Assembly (NCBI GenBank): GCA_964369235.1
Contig: CAYJEQ010000018.1
Span: 1-36,694 of the forward strand
Source: CAYJEQ01 sp964369235
GTDB taxonomy: Bacteria > Bacillota > Clostridia > Oscillospirales > Ruminococcaceae
DNA: 36,694 nt
Reading direction: 5' to 3'
Below the pieces are notes generated by a model. It worked only from the letters and a program-made list of their open reading frames with translations. It was not told where the DNA came from and ran no database searches. Below, in pieces: positions 15,906-23,253 of this stretch (position 1 is the stretch's first letter; every line of letters starts with the position of its first letter). Both the position numbers and the translations under genes were made by a program.

Positions 15906-17081
15906 CTAATTTCTAATTGCTCCTGATTTAATAGCTGCTGCTTCTACTGCATCAGCTACTGCATCTGCCACTGCTTTATCTAAGGCAGATGGAATAATAT
16001 ATTCAGGCTTTAACTCACTAGCTGGCACAAAATCAGCAATAGCTGTTGCTGCTGCTAGTTTCATCTGGTAGTTTATATCTCTAGCATTGGCTCTCAGTGC
16101 ACCTTTAAATATCCCTGGGAATGCCAGTACATTATTAATCTGGTTTGGCATATCACTTCTGCCTGTACCCATTACCTTAACTCCAGCTTCAATAGCTGTG
16201 TCATACATAATCTCTGGGTTAGGATTTGCCATTGCAAATACAATCGGATCTGCTGCCATATTCTTAATGTACTCTGGTTTTAAAGCACCTGCTACAGATA
16301 CTCCAATAAATACATCAGCACCTACTAAAGCCTCAGCTAGTCCACCTCTTACATCTTCTAGGTTGGTAACTTCACAAAGATCCTTCTTGTGGTCAACTAT
16401 ACCCTGTTCTCTTGTTTTATATAGTATGCCATGTTCATCACAGGCAATAACATTCTTTACACCTATGTATAGTAGCATATTAATAATAGCTGTACCAGCA
16501 GCACCTGGGCCGTTTAGTACCACCTTAATATCTTCTATTTTTTTACCTACTATTTTAAGGGCGTTAATAAGGCCAGCTGTTACAACTATTGCTGTACCGT
16601 GCTGATCATCATGGAATACTGGTATATCCAGTTCTTCTTCCAGTCTTTTTTCAATCTCAAAACATTTAGGAGAAGCAATGTCTTCTAGGTTTACCCCACC
16701 AAACATCGGAGAGATAGCCTTTACGATTTTAATAATTTCTTCGGTGTCTGTTTCATCTAAACAGATAGGGAATGCGTCTACATCTGCAAACTGCTTAAAT
16801 AATATGCTCTTACCTTCCATTACTGGAATAGCTGCCTTAGGGCCTATATTGCCTAGTCCTAGCACTGCTGTACCATCAGATACAACTGCAACTAAATTCC
16901 CCTTGGCTGTGTATTTATATACATCTTCGCTGTTTTCTGCAATCTTTCTACAAGGCTCTGCTACACCTGGTGTATAAGCTGTGCTTAAATCATCTCTAGT
17001 TTCTAGGGCGATTTTGCTAATTACCTCTATTTTCCCCTTATTCTGCTGATGAAGTTCCAATGCTGCTTTGTTAAAATCCAT
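15906..17081 (-). CDS. NAD(P)-dependent malic enzyme
   Basis: A 391-residue short-form bacterial malic enzyme, which decarboxylates malate to pyruvate with reduction of NAD(P). The N-terminal half has AYTPGVAEPC near 36-45, VVSDGTAVLGLGNIG near 66-80 and the metal-site segment IPVFHDDQHGTAIV near 154-167. The Rossmann domain follows with LNGPGAAGTA near 190-199 and FAMANPNPEI near 278-287. Length is normal and no phosphotransacetylase domain is fused. The ATG has AAGGAG at seven bases. Neighbouring fumarase genes suggest a fumarate-malate-pyruvate route. NAD versus NADP preference cannot be read from the sequence. Confidence 0.95.
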   Translation of the reverse strand: MDFNKAALELHQQNKGKIEVISKIALETRDDLSTAYTPGVAEPCRKIAENSEDVYKYTAKGNLVAVVSDGTAVLGLGNIGPKAAIPVMEGKSILFKQFADVDAFPICLDETDTEEIIKIVKAISPMFGGVNLEDIASPKCFEIEKRLEEELDIPVFHDDQHGTAIVVTAGLINALKIVGKKIEDIKVVLNGPGAAGTAIINMLLYIGVKNVIACDEHGILYKTREQGIVDHKKDLCEVTNLEDVRGGLAEALVGADVFIGVSVAGALKPEYIKNMAADPIVFAMANPNPEIMYDTAIEAGVKVMGTGRSDMPNQINNVLAFPGIFKGALRANARDINYQMKLAAATAIADFVPASELKPEYIIPSALDKAVADAVADAVEAAAIKSGAIRN

Positions 17082-17202
17082 CTTTGTTCTCCTTATAAGT
17101 TGATTTATTATGACTTTTATATTATATCAAAATGCTATGTTTTATTCTATAGTTTTTTTATTATAAGGCTATTGGTTTTTATTATATATATATAACCCTA
17201 GT

Positions 17203-17433
17203 TTATATATCTTCTTTGTTATCCCTAAAGAATATCCTTGCCATAATATAAATATAGCCTAAGACAAATACAATCCCAAATAACGCCTTGAATTTTTTCA
17301 CAAATCCAGTTATATATGCCCCTATTAAAGCACCTATACTAAGAAGTGTAAACTCATATATAGCATAGTCCATTATGGTAAATCCTCTTACCCTATCCAG
17401 TACAAAATCCTTAAGGTTTACTATCTCTCTCAT
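17203..17433 (-). CDS. Small two-helix membrane protein, function unknown
   Basis: A 76-residue protein with an amphipathic or soluble start, two hydrophobic helices at about 25-42 and 47-67, a basic loop between them (FVKKFK) and a charged tail (FFRDNKEDI). The ribosome site GGAAGG lies five bases before the ATG. It resembles a group of small clostridial membrane proteins often labelled permease of phosphate ABC transporter, a label not supported by any known function. It stands alone between malic enzyme and the degV terminator. I believe it is a real gene because of its ribosome site and helix pattern; I assign no function. Confidence 0.65.
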   Translation of the reverse strand: MREIVNLKDFVLDRVRGFTIMDYAIYEFTLLSIGALIGAYITGFVKKFKALFGIVFVLGYIYIMARIFFRDNKEDI

Positions 17434-17570
17434 AATACCCTTCCTTTCTGATACTTTTAAAACTATGACTGTAATTACTACATTATAATTATTATATTAC
17501 AAAGTCCTTTTAGTATCAACATAGTTTTTCATTTTTTCATAATATTGCTATTCTGTAGATATATCTAGGG

Positions 17571-17606
17571 TCAGGGAGGGCACCTCAACAATTGGTATAT
17601 AACCTA
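17571..17606 (-). repeat. Degenerate half copy of the REP-like element
   Basis: About 33 bases match, with about six differences, the left arm and flank of the element at 35503-35551. The shared core is CAATTGTTG followed by a TGCC-TCCCT arm, read on the minus strand here. The loop and right arm are missing. Confidence 0.5.
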
Positions 17607-17613
17607 AACAAAA

Positions 17614-17644
17614 AGCTGTAGCAGAAAATCATTATGCTACAGCT
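17614..17644 (-). terminator. Terminator of degV
   Basis: AGCTGTAGCA (17614-17623) pairs perfectly with TGCTACAGCT (17635-17644) around an 11-base loop. On the minus strand TTTTTG follows. It lies 10 bases past the degV stop. Confidence 0.85.
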
Positions 17645-17654
17645 CATTATTATA

Positions 17655-18512
17655 TTATTTTTTCTTTAGGTAGAATAGTCCTAATGCGTCCGGCCCTGCT
17701 TGGGTTGACATTGTACAGAACATATTTGTAACTACACACTCAACATTAGGGAATTTTTCTTTAAATTTATTTAGGAATAAATCCACATGTTTCTGAGTAT
17801 CAGTATGGGACAGATATACTGTTGCTCCTTCTTCAGCTTCGGATTCATAATATCCTATCAGCTTATCTACACCCTTAGTGAAACCCATTGCATTAGACAG
17901 CACACTGCCTTCACCTTCTCGGATTGCAACTATAGGCTTAAGGTTAAGCTTAGAAGCTACCTTACCTTTTACTACAGACACTCTACCACCTTTTATTAGA
18001 AAATCCACATTATCAACTAAAAAGAAGGTTGCTACACGAAATCTTACATCATCAAGGCGAGCTATAATTTCTTCAACGCTTTTGCCCTCTGCTGCCATAT
18101 CTCCTGCAATTCTAAGCTCTAGTGTTTCAACTAGTCCACAGCTTCTTGAATCGATTAGATGTACCTTAGCAGTATTTTCTTCTTTTTCCTCATACATACC
18201 CTTAGCTAAACAAGCACTATTATATGTGCCAGAACCAGCTGGTGTCATAGTTATACATATAATATGGTCGTAGTCTTTGCTATATTTTTCAAAGTAGGTT
18301 AAAAAATCAATAGGGCTAGGCTGAGAAGTTGTTGGAGCCTTAGTACAAGTTCTCATGTACTGAGCAAACTCAGGCCCTTTGTATTCGTAATAATCTTTAT
18401 AACTTTTACCATCAATAATAACTGTAACAGGAACTATGTCCACATCATACTTATCTAAATATTCCTGAGGTAGGTCGGAGCCTGTGTCCACTAAAAATTT
18501 AATCTTTGCCAT
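17655..18512 (-). CDS. DegV family fatty-acid-binding protein
   Basis: A 285-residue DegV protein, cytoplasmic; family members bind a fatty acid and in Firmicutes serve as the FakB subunit that presents it to the kinase FakA. The start is the ATG at 18512 (MAKIKFLVDTGSDLP). The opening VDTGSDLP and the TTSQPSP segment near 74-80 are family signatures for the carboxylate-binding site. ITMTPAGSGTYNSA near 105-118 and the RVATFFLVDNVDFLIKGGRV region are also typical, and length is normal. No fakA gene is in the window. It is monocistronic, with its own terminator and a 330-base upstream spacer. Confidence 0.93.
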   Translation of the reverse strand: MAKIKFLVDTGSDLPQEYLDKYDVDIVPVTVIIDGKSYKDYYEYKGPEFAQYMRTCTKAPTTSQPSPIDFLTYFEKYSKDYDHIICITMTPAGSGTYNSACLAKGMYEEKEENTAKVHLIDSRSCGLVETLELRIAGDMAAEGKSVEEIIARLDDVRFRVATFFLVDNVDFLIKGGRVSVVKGKVASKLNLKPIVAIREGEGSVLSNAMGFTKGVDKLIGYYESEAEEGATVYLSHTDTQKHVDLFLNKFKEKFPNVECVVTNMFCTMSTQAGPDALGLFYLKKK

Positions 18513-18842
18513 AATAATATTCATTCCTTTCGCTGGTGGTCTGGTTGGTTTCCATTGTTTCTAAAGTAAGCTACAATAAATCTCTATCCATACACAAACA
18601 GTGTTTGATTTATACTTCAAACTAAAGTAATTTTTACAAAATCTATATTATCATTTACGATAAACTATATGTTTACAGCTTAATTCTACCATTTTATCTG
18701 TTAATAAACAAGAATAACAAGAGTATATTTTGTAAAATTATTTAATTTATAGCGAAATTACTTTAATATATGCCATATTATTAATAATTTCTAATTAATC
18801 TGACTAAAATCTACCAAATCAGTGATTTTTCTATAAATGCAG
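18513..18842. other. Intergenic region with inverted repeats upstream of degV
   Basis: This 330-base AT-rich spacer holds no gene. A near-perfect palindrome CAAACA-G-TGTTTG is at 18595-18607, about 85 bases before degV, and could be an operator. A 19-base arm at 18624-18642 (AAAGTAATTTTTACAAAAT) recurs in inverted form as two blocks, 18727-18737 and 18755-18764, split by 17 extra bases. I see no confident promoter. Confidence 0.5.
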
Positions 18843-20021
18843 CTACCTATCCAATCTATCTCCAGCAATCCCTGTGGACTTTATTGGGGTCTTTAACATC
18901 ATGTTGTATAAGTCGGTGGCTCTTGCCTCCATTAGTAGACTATCCCTTTCCTGTGGCAGTATCTCTAACAGCCTACTAGGAGAATGGGAAATAGGTATAG
19001 TAGAGGTTTCTTTAAACTTAGCTAGTATCTCTCCTCCACCTTTTCCAATGCCAAGTATTTTACAGTGGGATATATCCTTGTTCCAGTAACTACTATTAAT
19101 ACCTAGATAACCACAGATTATAATTCGTCTAATTCTGGCTAGGGTATATCTTTTGGTTTTAACTAAGCTATATAGCTCCTCTAGGCTACAAGCTTTCTTA
19201 ATACTATCAAAAAGCCTATGCTCTAACCCCTCAGATATATCAGGAAGCTGTGACAGCTCCTCTAGGGTAAGTCGTCTTAGGTGGGATAGCACCATTCTAT
19301 CATAGTAATCCCCTCCTAGGAAGTAATGACCTTCCTCCACTGCTTTACTATATAATTCTTTAGCTTGTGGTGGCACTAGCTCCCCAATATTACCTTCATT
19401 CCAATGGGCTCTAAGATAGGATCCACTAGCTGTACTACCCACTGTGGTAGTGCTGTGATGATCAGCTCCCTTACGATGGATTAACAGTGGATTAATATCA
19501 GTGTCCATTAGATGACTTAGATAGGATATCCCCAGTATATTATTAGGTTGTTCTAATAGCTGTGCCAAATCCTTATACCCCATCTTAGCCACTGCCTCCT
19601 GTCTGGCTTTGGCAAATGTTATTCCAGTGGAAAGGGTTTCTTCTAAGGCTGTGGTAAATTCTGTGGTTTTTAATAGCTTAGTAACCTCTATTAGTTCTTG
19701 TAGATTATTGGTTTCTGCACCAAAGGCAAGACTATCCACCCCACCTAAAAGCTGGGCAAGTCTTACCCCACCATAGGCAAACCTCTCTGCAGTGGATAGG
19801 GCATAAGCTACAGGTAGCTCCACCACTAAATCTGCACCTGACTTTAGGGCAGATTTGGCTCTTATGTTTTTTGGCATTATGGCAGGTTCACCACGCTGAA
19901 CATAGTTCCCCGACATTATACATAAAATATGGCTGGCACCACTGGCTCTCATTTGTTCAATTTGATATAGGTGTCCATTGTGAAATGGATTGTATTCGCA
20001 GATAACAGCAAAAATTTTCAA
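18843..20021 (-). CDS. tmcAL: tRNA(Met) cytidine acetate ligase
   Basis: A 392-residue TmcAL (YlbM family), which uses acetate and ATP to form N4-acetylcytidine at the wobble base of elongator tRNA-Met. The N-terminal nucleotidyltransferase core shows EYNPFHNGHLYQ at 9-20, with the HxGH signature at H14-H17, then MSGNYVQRGEPA at 36-47 and VELPVAYALSTAERFA near 88-103. Length is normal. It starts at TTG with AAGGAG seven bases upstream. It is divergent from ackA, a pairing common in clostridia; both enzymes use acetate and ATP, so shared acetate sensing is an attractive but unproven reason. Confidence 0.93.
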   Translation of the reverse strand: MKIFAVICEYNPFHNGHLYQIEQMRASGASHILCIMSGNYVQRGEPAIMPKNIRAKSALKSGADLVVELPVAYALSTAERFAYGGVRLAQLLGGVDSLAFGAETNNLQELIEVTKLLKTTEFTTALEETLSTGITFAKARQEAVAKMGYKDLAQLLEQPNNILGISYLSHLMDTDINPLLIHRKGADHHSTTTVGSTASGSYLRAHWNEGNIGELVPPQAKELYSKAVEEGHYFLGGDYYDRMVLSHLRRLTLEELSQLPDISEGLEHRLFDSIKKACSLEELYSLVKTKRYTLARIRRIIICGYLGINSSYWNKDISHCKILGIGKGGGEILAKFKETSTIPISHSPSRLLEILPQERDSLLMEARATDLYNMMLKTPIKSTGIAGDRLDR

Positions 20022-20062
20022 TTTTTTTCTCCTTGCACTTGAAATTTCCTTTATAATGTAAT

Positions 20063-20090
20063 AATATATAAATAGTCATGTTTGTGTCAA
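20063..20090 (-). promoter_or_regulatory. Promoter of tmcAL
   Basis: On the minus strand TTGACA (20090-20085) and TATATT (20068-20063) are separated by 16 bases, giving a leader of about 35 bases before the TTG start. Confidence 0.55.
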
Positions 20091-20096
20091 GTCTTT

Positions 20097-20124
20097 TTGG
20101 CATGAACAGCTATAATGTTATAGT
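20097..20124 (+). promoter_or_regulatory. Candidate ackA promoter
   Basis: TTGGCA (20097-20102) and TATAGT (20119-20124) are separated by 16 bases. An alternative -10, TATAAT at 20111-20116, lacks a -35 at the right distance. Both -10 candidates lie in or touch the palindrome at 20112-20132. Confidence 0.4.
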
Positions 20125-20132
20125 AACATTAT
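20112..20132. promoter_or_regulatory. Perfect 9-3-9 palindrome in the ackA promoter
   Basis: ATAATGTTA (20112-20120), TAG, TAACATTAT (20124-20132) form an exact inverted repeat over the -10 region of ackA, 28 bases before its start codon. Position and symmetry suggest a repressor operator. It differs from the Rex site in half-site spacing. Confidence 0.5.
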
Positions 20133-20160
20133 TATATATATATTTGGGAGGAATAATCAA

Positions 20161-21357
20161 ATGAAAATTCTAGTTATTAACGCAGGTAGCTCATCTATCA
20201 AGTATCAGCTAATGGATATGAACGGTGAGATCGTACTTGCAAAAGGTCTATGTGAAAGAATCGGTGTGGACGGTAGAATTTCCCACAAAACTCAGGACGG
20301 TACTAAGTTCGAGCATGATGCAAATTTCCCAACTCATAAGGAAGCATTTGAAGAAGTAGTTAAAATGCTAACAGAAGGCGAAACAAAGATCGTTAACGAT
20401 GTTAAAGAAATCGACGCTGTAGGTCATAGAACTGTACAGGGTGGTGAGGCTTACAACACATCTGTAAGAATTACTGACGATGTAATTAACACAATTGACG
20501 CACTAAGCGATCTTGCTCCTCTACACAATCCTCCACAGGTTGTAGCTATTAAAGCTTGCCAGGAAGTATTTGGTAAGGACACACCAATGGTAGCAGTATT
20601 TGATACAGCTTTCCATCAGACAATGCCAGCTAAGGCTTACCTATACGGTATCCCTTACGAGTATTATGAAAAACACAATATCAGAAGATACGGTTTCCAC
20701 GGTACAAGCCATCGTTATGTAAGTGCTAGAATGGCTGAGCTACTAGGCAAGCCAATCGAAGAAACAAAGATCATCTCCTGTCACCTAGGTAATGGTTCTT
20801 CCATTACAGCTATCCAGGGTGGTAAATCCATCGATACAACAATGGGCTTTACACCACTTGACGGCTTTATGATGGGTACAAGATCTGGTGCTGTTGATCC
20901 TTCTATCGTAACTTTCCTAATGGAAAAAGAAAATATGTCCATTCAGGAAATCAATGATATGCTAAATAAGAAGTCTGGTTTCGTAGGTGTTTCTGGTGTT
21001 TCTAGCGATGCTAGAGAGATCATTGCAGCAGCTGAAGCAGGCAACGAAAGAGCAGCAGTTACACTTGCAATGGTAAGATACCAGATTAAGAAAATCGTTG
21101 CTGGTTTTGCAGCTGCAATGGGTGGTGCTGACGCTATCCTATTTACAGGTGGTATCGGTGAAAACTCTGCTCCACTTCGTAAGGTTGTTTGTTCCGACAT
21201 GGAGTTCATGGGTGTTGAATTCTCCGACGAGCTAAACGAAAAGGCTTCCAGAAACGAAGCTAAGTTCTCTACAGAAAACTCCAAAGTTCAGGTATGGGTT
21301 GTTCCAACTGACGAAGAGCTACTAATCGCTAGAGATACTCTTGCAATCGTAGGCTAA
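20161..21357 (+). CDS. ackA: Acetate kinase
   Basis: A 398-residue acetate kinase that makes ATP and acetate from acetyl phosphate, the last step of clostridial acetate fermentation. The N-terminal signature VINAGSSSIKYQL starts at residue 4; GHRTVQGGE, FDTAFHQTMP, RRYGFHGTSHRYV and ITAIQGGKSIDTTMGFTPLDG mark the substrate and nucleotide sites; FTGGIGENS lies near residue 330. Length is normal. GGGAGG lies eight bases before the ATG. It is the only plus-strand gene here, divergent from tmcAL, with no pta gene adjacent. Its leucine codons are mostly CTA with some CTT and no TTA, notable for a gene expected to be highly expressed. Confidence 0.98.
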   Translation: MKILVINAGSSSIKYQLMDMNGEIVLAKGLCERIGVDGRISHKTQDGTKFEHDANFPTHKEAFEEVVKMLTEGETKIVNDVKEIDAVGHRTVQGGEAYNTSVRITDDVINTIDALSDLAPLHNPPQVVAIKACQEVFGKDTPMVAVFDTAFHQTMPAKAYLYGIPYEYYEKHNIRRYGFHGTSHRYVSARMAELLGKPIEETKIISCHLGNGSSITAIQGGKSIDTTMGFTPLDGFMMGTRSGAVDPSIVTFLMEKENMSIQEINDMLNKKSGFVGVSGVSSDAREIIAAAEAGNERAAVTLAMVRYQIKKIVAGFAAAMGGADAILFTGGIGENSAPLRKVVCSDMEFMGVEFSDELNEKASRNEAKFSTENSKVQVWVVPTDEELLIARDTLAIVG

Positions 21358-21384
21358 TTTATATTTTACATGGTAAAATATAAA
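21358..21384 (+). other. Hairpin directly after the ackA stop
   Basis: TTTATATTTTAC (21358-21369) pairs perfectly with GTAAAATATAAA (21373-21384) around ATG. It is AT-only apart from one pair and lacks a T run, so it may guard the mRNA 3' end more than terminate. Confidence 0.45.
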
Positions 21385-21489
21385 AAGTAATAAGTAAGAT
21401 GTAATAATGAATAAGTTAGGGTGAAAATCGACCATTTTCTATTTATGATAGTCACACACCTTAACCTTTAACTCTACTCTTATATATCA

Positions 21490-21521
21490 AAATCCCTCAC
21501 AGTAATGTGGGGGATTTTTTT
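21490..21521. terminator. Bidirectional terminator between ackA and ispF
   Basis: AATCCCTCACA pairs with TGTGGGGGATT around GTAA with one G-T pair, and seven T follow on the plus strand. Read on the minus strand the same stem ends in ATTTTG, 13 bases after the ispF stop, so it can serve both converging transcripts. Confidence 0.88.
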
Positions 21522-21533
21522 GGTTTATAGTAA

Positions 21534-22010
21534 TTATTTCTTAATTAGCAGTACCACACAGTGAACTGCAATGCCTTCTTCACAGCCTGTAAAGCCTAGT
21601 TTTTCCTCGGTGGTTGCCTTAATGCTAATCTGGTCTAGCTCTGCACCTGTTACCCTTGCTACATTCTCCCTCATTGAGATTATATAGGGGGCAAGTTTAG
21701 GTTTTTCTGCCAGTATGGTACAGTCAATATTGCCTATAACATAACCTTTGCTTTTTATAAGCTCCATTACCCTATCTAGTAGTATCATACTGGAGATACC
21801 CTTATAACTATTATCATTATCAGGGAAGTGCTTTCCTATATCCCCTAAGGCTAAAGCTCCAAGTAGCCCATCCATTAAGGCATGAACCAACACATCTCCA
21901 TCAGAGTGAGCTATAAAACCTTTGTAATGGGGGATTTCCTCCCCACCTAGTACAAGGGTAAGCCCCTCTACTAATTTATGTACATCATATCCATGTCCTA
22001 TTCTAATCAT
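21534..22010 (-). CDS. ispF: 2-C-methyl-D-erythritol 2,4-cyclodiphosphate synthase
   Basis: A 158-residue IspF, which cyclises CDP-methylerythritol 2-phosphate to MEcPP with loss of CMP in the MEP isoprenoid pathway. Zinc ligands D9, H11 (GHGYDVH) and H43 (DVLVHALMDGLLGA) are present, as are the AHSDGD motif and the C-terminal KATTEEKLGFTG stretch. Length is normal and the trimer-forming fold is expected. AGGAG lies nine bases before the ATG. It follows ispD by 21 bases and ends the housekeeping run. Confidence 0.97.
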   Translation of the reverse strand: MIRIGHGYDVHKLVEGLTLVLGGEEIPHYKGFIAHSDGDVLVHALMDGLLGALALGDIGKHFPDNDNSYKGISSMILLDRVMELIKSKGYVIGNIDCTILAEKPKLAPYIISMRENVARVTGAELDQISIKATTEEKLGFTGCEEGIAVHCVVLLIKK

Positions 22011-22031
22011 ATGTAGTAGCTCCTAAGTATT

Positions 22032-22742
22032 TTATTCCCCATATTCCATTAAGGCTCTAGCAATAATTAAATCCTCTGGGGTGGTTATCTTTAGATTGCT
22101 ATAATCCCCCTGGGATAGATAAATTACCTTACCTATTGCCTCCACTAACTGGCAATCGTCGGTGTATTCCTTACCCTGTTCCTTAGCTTTTTCCCTAGCC
22201 TCTCGGTACAGCTCCCCATGAAAAACCTGTGGAGTTTGTATAGAGTACAGCTCCTCTCTATTAGGGGTGTCGGTAACAAAATTATCCCTAGCTACCTTTA
22301 TAGTATCCTTAACCTTTACTGCTGCTGTAGCAGATTTAAAGGCAAAGGCGTCTTCTATGGTGGTATCTATTACCCTTTGGGTAATAAGTGGTCTGGCACC
22401 ATCGTGGATACAGTAGTATTCCATATCCTCTGACAGCTCCTCTATACCTATCTGTACCGACTGCTGACGGCTACTACCACCTACTACAATAGATTTAAGC
22501 TTTGATATTTCTAGGTCTTTAGCTACCTTCATAAAACTCATAAAGCTATCTTTACTGCACACTAGTACAATCTGATTAATATAGGGGTTTTCCTCAAAGG
22601 CTATAAGGCTGTATCCAATAGTAGGTAAATCCCCTATATATTCTAGTTGTTTATTAATGCCACCCATTCTGCTAGAGCTACCACCTGCTACAATAACAGC
22701 TCCAACAGTGGGGTGGACTTCTTTTTTCTTAAAACCAAACAA
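22032..22742 (-). CDS. ispD: 2-C-methyl-D-erythritol 4-phosphate cytidylyltransferase
   Basis: A 236-residue IspD, which attaches CMP to methylerythritol phosphate. The nucleotide site AVIVAGGSSSRMGGINKQL begins near residue 15; IHDGARPL near 113 and TPQVF near 169 are further signatures. A short basic extension (MFGFKKKEVHPT) precedes the usual start. The start codon is TTG, preceded by AAAGG and then GGTGAT, a long match to the 16S rRNA tail. It is separate from ispF, unlike the IspDF fusions of some bacteria. Confidence 0.95.
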   Translation of the reverse strand: MFGFKKKEVHPTVGAVIVAGGSSSRMGGINKQLEYIGDLPTIGYSLIAFEENPYINQIVLVCSKDSFMSFMKVAKDLEISKLKSIVVGGSSRQQSVQIGIEELSEDMEYYCIHDGARPLITQRVIDTTIEDAFAFKSATAAVKVKDTIKVARDNFVTDTPNREELYSIQTPQVFHGELYREAREKAKEQGKEYTDDCQLVEAIGKVIYLSQGDYSNLKITTPEDLIIARALMEYGE

Positions 22743-22769
22743 AGGTTATCACCATACCTTTCACTAAGT

Positions 22770-23174
22770 TTACTGTGTATGAAATATTCCGTCAATATAT
22801 ACCTTAACGCTCTCTTTTTTAAAGTGTAAAACACAGTACTGGGACATATCTCTTTTAGCTAATCTCATTAGATATTCCTCTGGTAGAATTTCTCTCATGG
22901 TATCCTCATCAAATATAACTACTGTATTCCCTATTAGGGAAACTTGGTCATCTCCACTACTGGCGCAAACTCCACTTTTAGGATTATTTATTAGTAAAGC
23001 TACTTTATTTGACTTTATCTTAGCAATGAAATATAACTGGTCAACGGATTTTTCCATAACCTTTTCCATCTGAAACACATAGGGAAAACCCTCCTGTGTA
23101 ATAACAGCAAAAGAAACTGTATTACAATGTTTTAGCAAATCACAGGCTTTTTTTAAGATATCCATATAAAGCAT
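22770..23174 (-). CDS. Pyridoxamine 5'-phosphate oxidase-like flavin split-barrel protein
   Basis: A 134-residue protein of the small FMN-binding split-barrel group. The pattern LLKHCNTVSFAVITQEGFPYVFQM near 14-37 is the first strand pair of the barrel; LYFIAKIKSNKVALLINNPKSGVCA near 47-71 is the typical helix and strand after it. The first ATG has no good ribosome site; the fourth codon is also ATG, and GGAGG lies about 30 bases upstream, so the start is uncertain. The substrate is unknown. The position between polC and ispD does not explain its job. Confidence 0.75.
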   Translation of the reverse strand: MLYMDILKKACDLLKHCNTVSFAVITQEGFPYVFQMEKVMEKSVDQLYFIAKIKSNKVALLINNPKSGVCASSGDDQVSLIGNTVVIFDEDTMREILPEEYLMRLAKRDMSQYCVLHFKKESVKVYIDGIFHTQ

Positions 23175-23253
23175 ATTTGCAGTATTATATAATTAATCAC
23201 TGCCCCTCCTAAAATAGATTTAATTATAAGAAATAATCTTCCTTATAAATCCC

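Noticed and set aside
20112..20132. Rex operator upstream of ackA
   Set aside because: The half-site resembles TGTTA but the spacing is three bases instead of the six expected between those blocks.
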